A stretch of 64,000 bases of DNA from Nicotiana tabacum (taxonomy: Eukaryota; Streptophyta; Magnoliopsida; Solanales; Solanaceae). A model generated the notes under the pieces. The model was not told where the DNA came from, ran no database searches, and saw nothing but the letters and a program-made list of their open reading frames with translations. The stretch is taken from positions 27,944,042 through 28,008,041 of the forward strand of contig NC_134100.1 in assembly GCF_000715075.1 (NCBI RefSeq), in the 5' to 3' direction. Position 1 is the first letter of the stretch. The number at the start of each line of letters is the position of its first letter. This document shows positions 12,001 to 21,620 of this stretch, piece after piece. A program made the position numbers and the translations under genes.

Positions 12001-13324
12001 TTAGTCTGTAAGGAAGGGCATTTTAATACTTATAAGGTCTTAACCAGGGGATCGATAGTAACCCTATTATGCATTATGTCATATTGCTAATACTCCACAT
12101 TAATAATATATATGGACTCCATGTCTTTACCAAATGCTGGGCTGTTATCCAGCTTTGATATACTCTTAAAACAAGTACCAAAATGAGTCCACAATACAAT
12201 ACCAAACCTCAAGAGCAACTTCGATAAGTTGAAATAGGTTTTATAGGAGTGAAGATCATGAAACAAGCTCCAATACATGAGCAGTAGACAGTATCTGGTT
12301 CTCTGGCCTCTTTTTAACTTGCTCTAGAGTTTATTCTTACGGTAAAGCAACTCCTTTTAATCGTGGAGTAAGAGCTTAGGGACAAAACAGATTTTCTTCC
12401 AGGTCAAAGATTAGCAACCCCTTTTGAATGTGATGTTTTTTTTTTCCTCTCTGCATTTCTTATTAGACTGCTTTATGCATATTACAGTGGTTTGTGTGTC
12501 ACTATTTGTACTGGATTATCTAATCAGATCATTTTGCCATGCTTCTTTATCAGTTCAGTTGGCTTAACTTGTACTTTCCATACAGGTGTCCCCAGCGCAT
12601 TGCAAGGCGAGGGAATTATGGAGCATTCCTCATGGATAATCTTCCTCTTGTCAAGTCTCTGGTAGAAAAGCTGGCTAACAATCTTAATGTTCCAGTGTCA
12701 TGCAAAATCAGAGTTTTCCCTAATTTGCAAGATACACTTAGTTATGCAAAGATGTTAGAGGAAGCTGGTTGTTCTCTTTTAGCGGTGCATGGCCGAACAC
12801 GGGATGAAAAAGATGGAAAGAAATTCAGAGCCAATTGGGAGGCCATCAAGGCTGTTAGAAACGTTGTTAGAATTCCTGTCCTTGCTAATGGTGATATAAG
12901 GCACATGGATGATGTACAGAACTGCTTGGATGAGACTGGTGCTGATGGGGTACTGTCGGCAGAGTCTCTTCTTGAGAATCCAGCACTGTTTGCAGGATAT
13001 CGAACTGCTGAATGGGGATTGGGCAGTGCAGGAATCAGGGAAGATGGTAAGTTAGACCAGGCTGAGTTACTCAAAGAATATTTGGAGTTTTGTGAGAGAT
13101 ATCCAGTTCCATGGAGAATGATCCGCTCTCATGTGCACAAGATGTTGGGAGAGTGGTTTAAGATCCAGCCAAGCGTTAGAGAGGATTTTAACAAACAATC
13201 CAAACTCACCTTTGAATTTCTTTATGACCTGGTAAATCAATTAAGGGAACTTGGGGTGAGCATACCACTTTATGTGAAGGAAACCCGGGAGGAAGCAGCA
13301 TCTTCAAATGGATATGTGGCATAA
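5624..13324 (+). CDS. tRNA-dihydrouridine synthase, DUS1-like (3 exons)
   Basis: Exons 5624-6064, 11271-11377 and 12586-13324 join in frame into 428 residues, close to the usual plant DUS1-like length. These FMN enzymes use NAD(P)H to reduce uridine to dihydrouridine, in the DUS1 subfamily at positions 16/17 of the tRNA D-loop. Visible motifs are the flavin-site APMV (residues 100-103), NLGCPQRIARRGNYGAF with catalytic Cys184, CKIR with Lys223, and HGRTRDEK with His251, then the C-terminal helical domain with WRMIRSHVHKMLGEW. Residues 1-25 are basic and Ser/Asn/Leu-rich and could be an organelle transit peptide; Met26 (5699) would give a shorter form. All splice sites are GT-AG. Intron 1 is 5.2 kb because of transposon insertions. 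I see no frame damage. Confidence 0.93.
6068..6261. mobile_element. Stowaway MITE on the intron 1 splice donor
   Basis: The left end CTCCCTCTGTCCCAATTT and the inverse of the right end CTCCCTCTATTCCAATTT are classic Stowaway terminal repeats. The TA target duplications are 6066-6067 and 6262-6263. The element starts at intron position +4, so intron bases +4 onward belong to the transposon. Removing it and one TA would give a donor starting GTAATA. A related, poorly bounded half-copy lies at about 6264-6480. Confidence 0.9.
6587..6969. mobile_element. hAT-type MITE, 383 bp, in DUS intron 1
   Basis: The ends are inverted repeats starting CAGTGTTATCAAAGG and ending CCTTTGATAACACTG. They are flanked by a perfect 8-bp duplication ATTCAGAG (6579-6586 and 6970-6977). 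CAGNG ends plus an 8-bp duplication define hAT elements. The interior has GCGCTT/AAGCGC words and no coding capacity. Confidence 0.92.
7215..7266 (-). mobile_element. 3' end of a solanaceous SINE (antisense)
   Basis: On the minus strand the text ends in a (TTG)n tail preceded by CCCCACTGTGTGGGATAA-type sequence, the 3' end common to TS/SolS SINEs. It stops exactly where the antisense LTR begins at 7267, so the LTR probably inserted into this SINE. Confidence 0.6.
7267..10413 (-). repeat. 3' LTR of an antisense gypsy element
   Basis: On the minus strand this 3147-bp repeat starts TGTAATGACCC and ends GGGTCGTGACA, the same termini style as the Tekay LTRs in this window. Immediately outside its minus-strand start lies a purine tract (AAATGGGGGAGGA), as expected just before a 3' LTR. 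It contains a minisatellite with CTGCGGCGTGCAGCCCGATCC units (8236-8475), a (CA)n tract (8403-8450) and a cluster of CTGCGG words (9530-9720). It lies in DUS intron 1. No 5' LTR is present, so the element is incomplete. Confidence 0.75.
8236..8475. repeat. LTR minisatellite with (CA)n tract
   Basis: About five degenerate copies of CTGCGGCGTGCAGCCCGATCC are spread through this interval, with (CA)n(TA)n at 8403-8450 between the last two. The inverse of the unit resembles GGATCGTGTGGCACGCCG, the core of the 40-bp repeat in the Tekay LTRs. Confidence 0.7.
10414..10975 (-). mobile_element. Internal remnant next to the antisense LTR
   Basis: Sequence just inside the 3' LTR reads, on the minus strand, as the region between pol and the purine tract. 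It includes a GTTCGAAGACGAACG palindrome like the GTTCGAGGACGAACG that ends the Tekay coding region. No protein domain is readable. The element is truncated near 10975, after which DUS intron 1 resumes. Confidence 0.5.
10976..11270 (+). other. 3' end of DUS intron 1
   Basis: Ordinary T-rich plant intron sequence leading to the acceptor TAAATTGCAG|GAGG at 11270/11271. No further element was recognised. Confidence 0.7.
11271..11377 (+). CDS. DUS exon 2 (residues 148-182 and part of 183)
   Basis: This 107-bp exon encodes residues 148-182 and the first two bases of Gly183. It begins EDRPLFVQFC and ends in the active-site strand VDINLG. It was found by protein similarity, being too short for a stand-alone ORF. 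The donor is GGG|GTAGCC. Confidence 0.92.
11378..12585 (+). other. DUS intron 2
   Basis: A 1208-bp AT-rich GT-AG intron with acceptor CATACAG|GTGTCC. I saw no transposon or RNA gene in it. Confidence 0.85.
12586..13324 (+). CDS. DUS exon 3 (end of residue 183 to 428)
   Basis: The exon completes Gly183 and supplies Cys184, Lys223, His251 and the helical tRNA-binding domain. It ends SNGYVA followed by TAA. Translation upstream of 12586 in this frame is intron and should be ignored. Confidence 0.93.
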
Positions 13325-13563
13325 ATTATTCTCTGTCTGTAAGTCGGATGCTACCTAAGTGAAAATCAAAATAGATCCCGTCATTCTTTTCTCCAGATTG
13401 ATTGCTGGTAAGGCAAAATTAGAGATTGTTTTCCTCACTAGGATTGGCCAAAATAGCAGGTATAAAAGTATCTTAACCCTTTGTGCTCAATTTTTGTGTG
13501 ATAATCTGTTGTATTCTATGAGGACAAAACTTGAACTCCCAAATTATTGTATTTCAAAATTTT
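13325..13563 (+). other. Probable DUS 3' UTR
   Basis: AT-rich sequence after the DUS stop codon. No canonical AATAAA was seen. A truncated SINE lies just downstream. Confidence 0.4.
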
Positions 13564-13683
13564 GTTCTGAACTTATTCTTTGGTCTTGAGATAGGGGTAA
13601 GGTCTGGGTACATACTACCCTCCCTAGACCCCACTCGTGGAATTTCACTGGGTCGTTGTTGTTGTTCTGAACTGATTCTTTGG
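13564..13683 (+). mobile_element. 5'-truncated SINE tail with 20-bp target duplication
   Basis: An 80-bp insert (13584-13663) starts inside the body of a TS/SolS SINE (GGGTAAGGTCTGGGTA) and ends in (TTG)n. It is flanked by GTTCTGAACTTATTCTTTGG (13564-13583) and the same text with one mismatch (13664-13683). That is a target-primed insertion cut short at its 5' end. Confidence 0.9.
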
Positions 13684-15090
13684 GAGATTTGTGTGTAGAG
13701 TTCTAAGTGCATGATTAGAACTAATGTACTGGGCCATCATCTTCATAATTGCTTTCCACTTGTATTTCAAGCTGTTTAATAGTGTTCTTTTTCCACGCCT
13801 TGCGGCGATGCCTGCAAATATTTCATGGTCCAATGAAATTTGTTGATAGGACAATATTGGAGAATAGCACAAGGGATGCTCATAGTGAATATTCATTACT
13901 TTTGAAATGAGGAGGTGATCGATTCGTATGTCTCTTCCTTACAATCTAGTAAATGAAAATAGATATGTCATTGCCTTTTACTAAAGTGGCACATCGACAT
14001 TATAAAAAAGAATTTTAGTTTTATGCACATGAAGACTGACGTACTTAGTAGAAAGAGTGACGCCCAAAATAGAAGAAGGTGAGGGTCTATTTATGAACAA
14101 GTTTACCAAACTTCCAATATGAAAATTTGGAAGTATCAAACTAAAAAGGTTAAAGGTAAGAATTGGAATAGTCCAAGATGTTATACTCGTTAAATATCCT
14201 CATGCAACTGATATGGAACGTTATAAACTGCCAACAACCAGCAAGTTCAAAACACCATTAAGCAATTGCAAACCGAGAGAATTCATATCTTAGGAAAGAT
14301 TACGCAGTTAAGTAGCTCCTCAGGCTCAGGAATGTTTTTGTGCTAACATACTCAATTTAGCTTTACAAGAAACAGCTTTCACCTTACTAAAATTTATCAA
14401 GCCAACCAAAAACAAAAAAGTAAATAAATGCAAATTATTCATCCCTCATTGTGAGAACAAATAATGAGCTCCGTAATAGGATTAAAATGCAAAGAAGTCG
14501 TCACTTAACAGTGATATCTTGATAATTTCCACTCACAAAAGCAACTATTTAAACTAATTTCCTTTTTTATCATAAGAAGGTAGAAGAAACAACTTAACTT
14601 CTATACACCGACATTTTAAAAGAAACTTTACCTAAAAAATAACTACAGGTAACTAACTATCAATAATAAGGGGAACTAGTAACCTAGAGCAAAAACCGGA
14701 TATAACAAACTAAATTAGACGGATATAAGTTAAATCAAAAGAAAAGGGAACTGACTTGGGACCAAAAGCACAGAGAGTATAATGAGATAACGCAGAAGAA
14801 GAAACTAGCTATAGTTAATGAACTCTCATTTCAGGAATGAAAATAACAATGTCTGACATGTTTCCGCTGTCCGAAACAACTGTAACTTCCGCTTGTTATA
14901 CACATAATGATTGAGAACAATGAGAAGCAGAATCAGGTATAACTTCCAACTATAATATTTTACTTTGCCACTGCAACAAAAACCAAGTCAGCATCATTTG
15001 CCAGAAGATTGTCAGCTATCAGCAGGCTATGAATACCATAGTTTGAAGTTGCATTAGAACCACAATACGATCATACGAACATTATTTAGA
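13684..15090. other. Intergenic, between the converging DUS and SCE1 genes
   Basis: AT-rich sequence without a recognisable gene. Its right part should contain the SCE1 3' UTR. I saw no repeat family here. Confidence 0.6.
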
Positions 15091-15153
15091 CTACACCAGA
15101 GGTGGATACTGTTTGGCCTGCAGCCTAACCCGCTTCTTGTACTCAATAGCATC
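15091..15153 (-). CDS. SCE1: SCE1 exon 5 (residues 141-160 and stop)
   Basis: Encodes [20 protein letters not shown] and the stop codon TAG. Confidence 0.95.
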   Translation of the reverse strand, partial: DAIEYKKRVRLQAKQYPPLV

Positions 15154-18100
15154 CTGCATAAACTCATCCATGATCAATCATCTCATTTACAAGCTTAAAC
15201 TGCTAGAGAGGGCAAACCTTTAAACACTTAGTTTAATCTTCTACATGACCCCTCACGTGTGAGCCTCGTTTCTTTTTTCACCGCTCAAGCACGTGAAAAT
15301 TAATATTTTTATTTTTTTGATAAATCAGTGGCGGTGAGACTCGAGGTGATAGGATAACCACCAATAAACGCCAGATCTACACTTTTATGTTCAATGCATA
15401 GGTGATAGGATTTTTATTGTGACATAACGAAGCTGAAGCACTGCTAATCATGCCAACTTTGTAAGACATGAGATAATACTCCTCTATCCCATGCTAAGTG
15501 GACTCGACTCGACTCACCATGGTTAAATTAGTAGTCCATATATCCCCTTTTAAACTACCTCATCTGACGACCCTCCATGAGTGTCAATATGAACTTTGAA
15601 AGTTTAGTGTATTATAAGGAAAAATGGGTCCATTCTTGAAGCTTTAAAAGTGTCTAGTTGCACCTTTTTGGCAATGTCAAAATTTTTGGAAATATTAAGA
15701 ATTGAGGGTAAGACAAGTGATTTGGCGAAGGCAAAAAAAATTGATTTGACGAAATCAAATTACCTGAATAAAGAGATGATACCCTTCAGTTTGGGCAGGA
15801 TCAGCAGGGTTTGGCTGATCTAACAAGTCTTGGATACCAACCAGTATCTGTTTCACTGTAATGGCTGGTCTCCACCCCTATCCATGATAAACACAAAATT
15901 AACAGCCGTCATATTAGTAAACAGAGACAACAAGAAGGAAAATAATACAGATAAATGGCACACTCCACATACGCTATCTTCGTTGAGGATCGACAAGCAA
16001 ACTGTTCCTGATGGATACACATTCGGATGGAAGAAGCCTTGTGGGAATTTGCACTTAGGTGGTTTGCTAGGATAATCTTCACTGAAGTGTATCGTAACAG
16101 GATAAAAACCGCCTTCCCAATCCGTCTGCATGTACTCAAAAGGTGTTAATTACCCAAAAAGCACCTACTAATAACGTACATGGTTAAGAATCAGAAAATG
16201 CTAATGTTTAACAAGCATCATACTATTGCTTTTTATTCTTTTTCCTTTATCTGATAAGGTAAATATTTATATTGATGTTGGGCAAAACCCTGTAACGCAA
16301 AGTATAAAAGGAATGAGCTCTGCATATTGTCACCAAGAAATTTTCCGTAAAATAGTACACCTATTCCTAACAATTAACCATGGTTTAACCTGTTCCATAA
16401 CATAAAAAGCAAAACTAGAGATTACTATGAACATATAAAGCTCCCAAATCTTTTTTGTAATCATAATCGTTTCATAATACAAACTACAATACAGGAAATA
16501 GGGAAACAGAGGAATCAAAGGAAATCACGGGGGAAAAGGAAATAAATTAAGGAGCAGCCATTTGATTATTTGTACAAAACAAGTAGTTCTATAACTTTTA
16601 CACTATTTTGCTCAACTTGATCTATTTTCTCAATCTAGCTTTAAATAGTCACCCCTATTATGAGCATTTGATTTCACTTTCAACAAGTAAAACTTATTCA
16701 TAAACCTGGTCAGTAGAAAAAGTATTGTACCCATGCAAATTTCATTTAATTCAAGATTGGAATATGTAGATTTTACTAACCAAGAGATGATCCTCTTCAA
16801 GATTTCATATACTATACATGTATAGTTTTTTTGATGGGAGCCTTGGAGCGACGACAAAGTTGTCTCCATCTGACCTATAGGTCACGGGTTCGAGGTGTGG
16901 AAACAGCCACTAATACTTGCATTAGGGTAAGCTCTCTACATCACATCCCTTAAGTACGCCCCTTCTCCCAACCCTGCGTGAATGCAGTATGCTTTGTGCA
17001 TCGGCTTGCCTATACATATATCACTTTTTCTTTCAATTTAAGTTTTACTTGTTAGATTCAGTAATGATGATCTAAAGTTCTTCCAGACCTTCATTTTCTT
17101 GATCAACTTCATGTTTGCGAGACTAAGTCAAACAAAAGCTTCAACATAATTTTAAATATACCAAACAATACCAGCTCTTGTCTCTTAGTGGCTGTACACG
17201 AATAAACTTCTAACCACTTATTATAAACTATATTATAGTTTATTGAGATGATAGAATCAACTAATTCTAGCTACCGGTTTAGTTTTCGTTACCATTAGAT
17301 TCCATATAACCATCTTTATTAAAGGTAGTTGTGCAACTATCTTCTTGAAATCCTTGGTCCACTATTGCCGCTAAATTTGAGTTTTGAAGTGGTATGGGAA
17401 CTAAAGTAGTACCAATTTATTGCATAATGAGCCTAGTGCTATGACAAGGTAATTTCAAACCAGTAAACCAAATGCAACCACAATGTTCTCATCCCTACAT
17501 GGAAGTTGAATTATTTATTGGACAAGAAAATGATTGAGTTGATATCCTTCAAATGACAATGAGAAATAAAGCTAACCATCAAAATATTTTGGATTCCTTT
17601 AACAGCCAATGGAACTTTTTTCCAAAGTATGAAGGAATCACAAATCTTAATCACAGGTGATAATCGTATATGAAGTTGATGTAAAGATTTCAAACCAATT
17701 TGGATAACCATGAGCATAGCCTAATGACAGAAACAGCAGCAACTCATTGAAACCTCATGTACAGCCCTCAGATTCCTCTTAACGAATACGGTAAAATGTG
17801 TCCATTTTGCATCCCCAACTATACCATACTTGGTGATAATTTAAAAAACATTGAGAAACCATTTAATCAAAGCTACTAAGAGAGTCAACAAAAAAGATGT
17901 GAATCCAAAGTCATCAATGGCATTGGTTACATTTTCATTTGCACGCTGCTAATGGTAACATAAATGGTTCGAGTGGTTTTATGATTCTTTTTTCTTTGTG
18001 TGTGTGTGTGTGGGGGGGGGGGGGGGTTAACCTGCAAAAAATTTCAACATTAAGCAGTATGGTAATCAACATATACATCGAAAGTTCGAGAGGGTCCTAA

Positions 18101-18688
18101 TTAAACATAATTCTAACAAAACCAAGATAACCTAGGAGCTATAATTTGATGCCTATCAAAGGGCTTCAATCCAGTAACATAGAAAAAACACGTTATTCGA
18201 CAAAGATTCATAAGTAACTGCAAAAATACTACAACAGACAGAATAAAAAACCAACAAAAGGAATCAAATTGGCTGACCCTTTAATTGCTGATCATGATAG
18301 ATCATTCACAGTCACAAGTTTTGTGGGGAAACAGAGCAAAGTTGAAATCTTTATATCCTAGTAAGAAAAATACAAGGACGGGAACAAACAAAATACTGAT
18401 TGGGGTTGATGAAAAGTTGAAAACATACTCCTGTTTTACCAGGAATGGAGCAGTGCCACACCATCAAGTTCACTGACCCATCCGAAAGTGTCTCTGGCTT
18501 AGCTACAAACCCCTAAATATAACCAAAATAACCATTCAAAAACAAGTACTAAAATTTACAAATCCAAACCATAAAAACCGGAAATCAAGAAAGAGTTAAA
18601 AATAAAAATAAAAACTAACATGGGGGTGATTTTTGCGCCAAGCTTTGCGCTCCTCTGCAAGACGGCCACGGGCTATACCTCCTGACAT
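15091..18688 (-). CDS. SCE1: SUMO-conjugating enzyme E2, SCE1/UBC9 (5 exons)
   Basis: Exons 18688-18620, 18512-18429, 16125-15973, 15877-15764 and 15153-15091 join in frame into 160 residues, the length of Arabidopsis SCE1. UBC9-type E2 enzymes accept SUMO from the SAE1/SAE2 E1 as a thioester and pass it to target lysines in nucleus and cytosol. Visible features are the basic N-terminal helix [17 protein letters not shown], the HPN motif (residues 84-86), the active-site Cys94 in [31 protein letters not shown], and the C-terminus KQYPPLV. All junctions are in phase 0 with GT-AG sites. Intron 2 (2.3 kb) carries a SINE. No frame damage is seen. Confidence 0.96.
15764..15877 (-). CDS. SCE1: SCE1 exon 4 (residues 103-140)
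   Basis: Encodes [19 protein letters not shown] through TEGYHLFIQ, the helix after the active site. Confidence 0.95.
15973..16125 (-). CDS. SCE1: SCE1 exon 3 (residues 52-102)
   Basis: Encodes [20 protein letters not shown] through LSILNEDS. It contains HPN (84-86) and active-site Cys94. Confidence 0.96.
16824..17009 (+). mobile_element. Full-length tRNA-derived SINE (TS/SolS-like) in SCE1 intron 2
   Basis: GGGAGCCTTGGAGCGACGAC gives a pol III A-box-like region and GGTTCGAGGTG a B box. A CGGCTTGCC end follows. Flanks CTATACATGTAT (16812-16823) and CTATACATATAT (17010-17021) form a 12-bp duplication with one mismatch. It is antisense to SCE1. Confidence 0.85.
17997..18026. repeat. Compound (TG)n(G)n microsatellite in SCE1 intron 2
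   Basis: TG dinucleotides run into a stretch of about 15 G. A very similar compound tract interrupts the Tekay polymerase at 36036-36066. Confidence 0.95.
18429..18512 (-). CDS. SCE1: SCE1 exon 2 (residues 24-51)
   Basis: Encodes [19 protein letters not shown] and then HCSIPGKTG. Flanks are AG and GT in the expected places. Confidence 0.95.
18620..18688 (-). CDS. SCE1: SCE1 exon 1 (residues 1-23)
   Basis: Encodes the first 23 residues, [17 protein letters not shown] then RKNHPH. The start ATG is at 18688-18686, after a pyrimidine-poor leader ending AAGACAGTA. Confidence 0.95.
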
Positions 18689-18950
18689 TACTGTCTTTCT
18701 CTTATCCCAAACAAAAGGAGAAACCAAAGTAGGATATTGTGACTTGAGGGATATGACTTGGGAGCAGTCGCAATTTTGGTGGCTGGGCTTCCATTTAAAA
18801 GAGAATCAAGTCTTTCTTGGGTTGTTGGGATCAAAAGATGTTTTCCGAGATTTTGAAGGGTTAATAATTACGGTAAAGTTTTTTGCAGGGTTTGATAACT
18901 AATATCATATGAAATTTTAGTAAATTTTGTGTTAAAAATATTAAGTTTAG
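18689..18950 (-). promoter_or_regulatory. SCE1 upstream region
   Basis: This should hold the SCE1 5' leader and core promoter on the minus strand. I see a GAAGCCCAGCC stretch weakly like a site II element, and no clear TATA box. A MITE-like element begins just upstream at 18957. Confidence 0.35.
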
Positions 18951-18956
18951 TTGAAC

Positions 18957-19672
18957 TTAGAATTTGTTTGGTGTCAATTATTTATTTTGAAATGTATTTT
19001 TTTATTAGTGCTTTTTAGAAATAGTAATTTTGGAAAATATTAGGTTGTGTTTGGCTAATTATGTTTTTTGCGATGTGATAAGTAAATTGTATTTGACCAA
19101 TCTTTTCAAAAAAATACTCTTAAATGTCAAATTATGAAAAAAATGATAGTATCAAGGTCCAGTTTACAATTATTTAAAAAGAGAAATGAATTTAAATTAT
19201 AAAAGTATTTAATTAAAATGTAAAACATAAAATAAATTAGCATACAATAAAAAAAATCAAACCCTGTGAAGAAAATGTTCTAATTTGGTGATTAGGTTTG
19301 TTATTTCAAAGAAGAAGAAAAAGTTGATAGAAGAAAAAATGAGAAATCTATTTATAGTAGAGAGATTATTATATAGAGAAATACATATGGTAGAAATAAA
19401 ACAGGATGATATAAATAAAAATAATGCTATATTAATGAGAGATAATTTGAAAAACATAAATTTATGGTAAGAATATATTTGTATTGATAAAATTAACTTT
19501 TAACTTATGCTATTTGGAATAAGCTAGAATTTTTAATGCAAAAAAATTACTTTTATTACTGCTCAGAAGCATTTATCTATTTTAGCAAAACACCTCAAAT
19601 TTTCAAGAAAGTAATTTTTTTTTAAAAAAAAATCTTTTAGCTTCCTAGAAGCTTGACCAAATAGACTCTTAC
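18957..19672. mobile_element. AT-rich MITE-like element
   Basis: The left end TTAGAATTTGTTTGGT and the right end GCTTGACCAAATAGACTCTTA read as imperfect inverted repeats around AT-rich non-coding DNA. The words match those at 2378-2520. The following 19673-19971 is similar AT-rich text with further TTTGG(T/C) and ACCAAAC words and no gene. Confidence 0.4.
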
Positions 19673-19971
19673 GTGTTGTTTCGTTTGAAGACAAGTTATA
19701 TTGGAATTAGTTATAATGTGATTGTTATTTTGAGATTAGTTATTTTGGGATTAAAATCGCGATATTATTTCTTATAGATTGTTTGGTATATGGTATTAAT
19801 CTTGTGATTGTCAATTTTATTGTTTTATCCTGTGATTACTATTCCAATTTATGGCAAATATAAGTTATCTGTGTACTATTTTTAATTTTGGAATAACTTA
19901 TTCCAAAATTAGCCACCAAACAAGAGATAATACCACACTAAATTTTATCTCACAATTATTTTTGCTTATCT

Positions 19972-20044
19972 ATCAAACCAAATCTCAGACCCCACCTGTG
20001 AAATTATATTGGATATGTTGTTGTTGTATCCATCAAACCAAATC
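19972..20044 (+). mobile_element. 47-bp SINE tail with 13-bp target duplication
   Basis: The insert 19985-20031 contains only CAGACCCCACCTGTG-type SINE 3' sequence and a (TTG)n tail. It is flanked by ATCAAACCAAATC at 19972-19984 and 20032-20044. It is an extreme 5' truncation. Confidence 0.8.
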
Positions 20045-20106
20045 CCTTATTATCAAAAGGCTTCTTCCGCCTCTAAGGACCATAGCCTGAAGAAAAAAGG
20101 GGGAAG

Positions 20107-21620
20107 TGCACGGTTAGCCACTAATCAAATATGTATTTACTTTTAAGCCACTGTTTAAAATGTCTTTAGTCTTTAGCCATTGCTTTAATAAACTTTACCC
20201 ACCCGGACGAAAATACCCTTCTGCTCATAAAGTTCAGGACCAAGTGTCCTTAACTTATGAACTTGTTACTGTAAGTTCAGGACTAGCTGTCCTTAATTTA
20301 TGAGAGTGTTACTGTAAGTTCAGGACTTACTGTCCTTAATATATGAGCTTGTAAGTCTAAGTTCAGGACTACATGTCCTTAACTTTTGAACATGAAACTC
20401 GAAGTTCAGGACTACTTATCCTTAATTTATGTGCTTGTAACTCTAAGTTAAGGATTCTTGTCCTTAATTTTTGTGCTTGTAACTCTAAGGACCAAGTGTC
20501 CTTAATTTTTGAACTTCCAACTCTAAGTTCTTGACCAAGTGTCCTTAACTTATGAGCTTGTTACTGTAAGTTCAGGACTGGTTGTCCTTAATTTATGAGC
20601 TTGTAAGTTTAAGTTAAGGACTACTTGTTCTTAGTTTATGAACTTGTAACTCTAAGTTTAGGACTACTTGTCCTTAATTAATTTTTGAACTTGTAACTCT
20701 AAGTTCAGGACTACATGTCCTTAACTTTTGAACTTGGAACTCGAAGTTCAGGACCACATGTCCTTAATTTCTGTGCTTATAACTCTAAGTTAAGGACTAT
20801 TTGTCCTTAATTTATATGCTTGTAACTCTAAGTTAAGGACCAAATGTCCTTAAGTTTTGAACTTCCAACTCTAAGTTCAGGACACAAGTGTCCTTAACTT
20901 ATGAGCCTGTTAATGTAAGTTGAGGACTAGCTGCCCAAAATTTATGAGCTTGTAAGTCTAAGTTAAGGACTACTTGTCCTTAGTTTTTGAACTTGTAACT
21001 CTAAGTTTAGGACTACTTGTCCTTAACTTTTGAACTTGTAACTCTAAGTTCAAGACTACCTGTCCTTAATTTCTGTGCTTGTAACTCAAAGTTCAGGACT
21101 ACATGTCTAATAAATCATAAATGTCACTAATAAATCAACTTGCCTTTCTTCATAAGTCAACTATTCTGCATCAAAATCAGCTTCGACATCCTTGTCAGTA
21201 TTTTGCATCGTTAGACTTGAAAGTATATATTGTTAGTATTCTGCATCCTTCGCCATCATCAAGTATTCTGCATCAAAATTAACTTGCCTTTCTTCGTAAG
21301 TCAAGTATTCTTCATAAATCAAATATTACTAGTAAGGCCGTCTCCATCAAAAGCAGCTTCGGCAAAGCAAAAAACTTAATTTGGGGATTGAAAACTCATA
21401 GACTAAAAAAAAGAATGAGGAACAAGTAGAAGAGTTCATGAGATGTAATGAAAGAATATGAATATGACGTATCTATCCAACCCACTGTATTTCCGTTTAG
21501 GAAGGAAAGAGTAACTCAATCTTTTCATATTAATTTTAATAGACTAGTGGCTACTTTTGCTCAGCATTAAAAATACTGAATAAAAAGTAAATGCTATTTT
21601 AAAAAGTGGCTACCCCACGC
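20107..21620. mobile_element. TIR element built around a palindromic minisatellite
   Basis: The ends carry inverted repeats: GGTTAGCCACT then TATTTACTTTT at the left, and on the opposite strand GGGTAGCCACTTTTTAAAAT then ATTTACTTTT at the right. The interior is a 43-bp tandem array (20231-21106) and a CTGCATC/CTTGCCTTTCTTC-containing segment. No coding capacity was seen and no clean target duplication was found. It has the same general design as 3156-3560. Confidence 0.6.
20231..21106. repeat. 43-bp minisatellite, about 20 copies, each with a hyphenated palindrome
   Basis: Units start AGTTCAGGACTACTTGTCCT and continue TAATTTATGAGCTTGTAACT. AAGTTCAGGAC and GTCCTTAACTT face each other across a spacer of about 4-5 bp, so each unit can form a short hairpin. 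Units with CCAAGTGTCC recur as numbers 1, 8 and 16, indicating a higher-order period of 7-8 units. Confidence 0.92.

Noticed and set aside
12742..13074. 110-codon minus-strand ORF
   Set aside because: It is the antisense shadow of DUS exon 3.
16824..17009. A tRNA gene
   Set aside because: A and B boxes are present, but the sequence does not fold as a cloverleaf and has a SINE body with target duplications.
18285..18476. 63-codon plus-strand ORF
   Set aside because: It overlaps SCE1 exon 2 and the adjoining intron on the opposite strand.
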